NCBI GenBank assembly: GCA_948567375.1
Contig: OX419760.1
Span: 44,392,001 to 44,456,000, forward strand
Length of the DNA stretch: 64,000 bases
Direction of reading: 5' to 3'
From: Lunularia cruciata
Taxonomy: Eukaryota; Streptophyta; Marchantiopsida; Lunulariales; Lunulariaceae
Made by a program: the position numbers and the translations under genes. Position 1 is the first letter of the stretch. Each line of letters starts with the position of its first letter. This document shows, in pieces, positions 61,730 to 64,000 of this stretch. The notes under the pieces are model-generated. The model searched no databases. It was not told where the DNA came from and saw nothing but the letters and a program-made list of their open reading frames with translations.

Positions 61730-62930
61730 GATCGATGCTAATAATCAAAGCCAAAGAAATTGCTAAAGAGCTAGGCAATTCTGCAAGCAACTTCAATGCC
61801 AATTGGGGATGGTATCGGAATTTCGGATTGACGCGTGGCCTTGGAGAAACTTTACTCCATGGCGAGACTGGAGAGGTTGACTGAAAAAATCCGAAATGAT
61901 CGCCGCATTGGAAAAGCTTAAAGTCATGGTCAAAGAGTATGATCCAAGTTGCGGTCTATAACATGAACAAAATTGGCCTCTTCTTCCGATGGCTGCTCCG
62001 ATACGCCGTTCTGTTTCCGACGGACGATGTGTCTACAGTTTGTGGAAGAGAAAAATCAAAAGAAAGGGTAACACTCTACTGTAATGCTACGGGAACAGAA
62101 CGTGTTCGTGCGCAGTGATTTCAAAACTAAATTGCCCGTCGCCCATGGCCCTTTCAATATTGTCAACAGAACAAGGCCTGGATGGACGATGCGGCTCTTA
62201 CCTAATGGTTCGAGCAAGTTTTTTGGCCGTTCGAGAGGAAAGAACTGGCAAGAAAATGTTGCTGATTTTAGATTATGCTCCTGGACATTGACAACCGCTT
62301 GAGAGAGACAGAATTTGTGTCGTATTTTTTCCTCCAAATGTCAATTCTTTGAAACAGCCCATGGACATGGGAATGTTCGCTGCATTCTAAAAACGCTACA
62401 AATATCTTCATATAAAAGATGTTATGGATATCATGATCTTAAACAAGAAGTGAAAGCTCGACTGGAGATAGAAGCGTAAGAGATGAAACTCGGTGCTGCG
62501 GGAATCGAATTCAGAAGGCCTGCACATCTTCTCGGTGCAGCCAAATACGTTTTCATAGCATGGAATGGCATTTCTGCTGATTCTCTACAAAATTGCTTCA
62601 AGAAGCGGATATTATTCCGGAATTTTGTTCAAATGAGGCAGAAGCTTCTTCTGATGCTGCAGTTGTTGGAAACTTTATGACATTAATGTAGAATGTTCCG
62701 TTACTTGTCAGCTAAGAGATTCCACAACGCCCATTGAGGAAGAGATACAAGCGTTTCTGAAGACTTACGATTCCATTTCTGAAGAGTATCAACAAAGTTT
62801 GATTGAAGACATCGAAGATGCGCTTCGAAAAGATGAAGCAGATGACGATGATGCCATGATCAAGCACAATCAGGAGGTCCAGACACTTCCAATGAGGATT
62901 CGATGAAACACACATTCAAAACATTATTTT
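61730..62930 (+). pseudogene. pogo/Tigger-like transposase relic, copy B
   Basis: Direct-orientation relative of 53885-55234. It keeps the DNA-binding part lost from copy A: IIKAKEIAKELGNSASNFNA, then WGWYRNFGLTRGLGETLLHG (61738-61870). The catalytic core follows with LLILDYAPGH (about 62262) and FFPPNVNSLKQPMDMGMFAA (about 62327-62386), so the second and third acidic residues are readable. AWNGISADSLQNCFKK is at 62560. It is broken by stops and frameshifts. No terminal inverted repeats could be assigned. Confidence 0.82.
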
Positions 62931-63699
62931 GGACATTGTTAACCTCAATTCAAAGATACATGACCTGCCAGTCTCTGAAGACAAACTAGATTCATTACTG
63001 GACAGCATGTTTTCCGCAAAAAGCACTGTACAACAAACAGATTCGAGGATTACTCGAGAGGAAATCATGGATAGCCATCGGGTGACCATCCACAACTTTG
63101 GATTTTAATAAAATCAATAAACATTCTGATCATATTGATCCACAACTTTTCTCTTTCAGAATGCTAACTTAAAAAAACGTGGATTTAACCGCAGGCTTAC
63201 TTCGCATGAGTAGCTCACGGTATGGTGATGAAACATCAACATCAGAGAGTTCTTTAATTCAAGAACTATGATAAACTTGAGCGCTTGAGGTGCGAGCAAT
63301 GGAGAATTTGAATAACCATGATCGAGCGGCATGAATGAACTTTGTTCGCAATCATTCCACTTGGGATTTAGGACCAATTGTGTAGTATAGACAATTCTGG
63401 CCACGGAAAAAGAAAAATTATTATTAAAATCTAAAATAAAAATAAAGATAATTAAATTTTAAAAAATATTTATTTAATCAATAGTAATAATTAACTTTAA
63501 TTCATTCTTTTAATTTTTATTGATTATAAAATTTTATAGAAAATTAAAACATTTCATTTTTTCCTTCGTCCACTCTACGTTACGGAAATAAATAAATAAC
63601 TATATTAATTTCTATACTAATAATATAAACATAAAATTATTATAAAGAAAAGAAAATAACCATCTCACCTTTTCTCTCATCCACCTCATCGTTTGGGTG
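62931..63699. other. Right flank, partly very AT-rich
   Basis: 62931-63150 shows nothing recognisable. At 63156-63404 the minus strand has an 82-codon frame related over its middle to the frame at 59228. 63410-63680 is almost pure A and T. Confidence 0.45.
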
Positions 63700-64000
63700 T
63701 TATATTGCTATGGCGGGTTCAAACAAACTTTTCTCACTATGTTATGAACTTCGTTAGAATGCTAGGAAGAATCCTATGATCATGCAGCCGCAACGAACCC
63801 AATACTCGCAATTAGCAAATCTGATTGGTCTGAAGTGTTAAAATATGTCAAATGACGCGGGTTTGCTAGAAAGAATCCTATGACCATGCAACCGCCACGA
63901 GCCCATTACTTGGAATTAGCAATCTGATTCTCCCAAAGTGTTAGAATATGTCAAGTGAGGTGAGTTGGGTTTAAAATTTCCCTTAAGAGAATATATTGTC
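63700..64000 (+). repeat. Dispersed repeat R, right copy
   Basis: Matches 55856-56222: two inner units about 123 bp apart (aagaatcctatga at 63763 and 63886). It runs off the end of the window. Confidence 0.8.

Overview
This is a window of nuclear DNA from a land plant. The evidence is secretory class III peroxidase genes with two short introns, Ty1/copia and chromodomain Ty3/gypsy retrotransposon sequence, and a plant-type CRIPT zinc protein relic. The species cannot be read from the sequence. A seedless plant such as a bryophyte would fit the locally amplified peroxidase family and the pogo/Tigger-like transposons, but that is a guess. One 200-base run of N (28183-28382) marks an assembly gap.

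Layout. 1-1967: nothing recognised. 1968-6646: a decayed copia element (Copia-1). 8127-9558: an intact three-exon peroxidase (Prx1, minus strand) with its TATA box and a long upstream repeat module. 12541-28182: an AT-rich block of old retrotransposon sequence, holding a gypsy chromodomain tail, an eroded coiled-coil reading frame, and a complete but dead copia element (Copia-2, 19920-26821) with a perfect 5-bp target duplication. 28383-30240: Prx2, a peroxidase pseudogene cut by the gap. 30690-38010: a large inverted duplication with arms of about 3.3 kb, one carrying the intact Prx3 and the other the dead Prx4. 38820-44380: a second AT-rich block with a coiled-coil frame. 44405-64000: a complex duplication. 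Its left half (44405-56220) and right half (56757-64000) share the same segments, namely a gene-less peroxidase promoter module, a CRIPT relic, a pogo/Tigger-like transposase relic and an AT-rich repeat. The CRIPT segment is inverted in one half. Copia-3 (48413-53610) interrupts only the left half, and its empty site survives in the right half.

Function. The only genes that look functional are Prx1 and Prx3. Each encodes a 323-residue secreted haem peroxidase with all eight cysteines and both catalytic histidines. Almost everything else is mobile DNA, decayed gene copies or unrecognised sequence. Peroxidase genes moved here together with about 1 kb of upstream DNA, and at two places that upstream DNA exists without a peroxidase. 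The inverted Prx3/Prx4 pair, the orphan promoters, the empty-site proof for Copia-3, and the inversion inside the right-hand duplication are the observations most worth following up.
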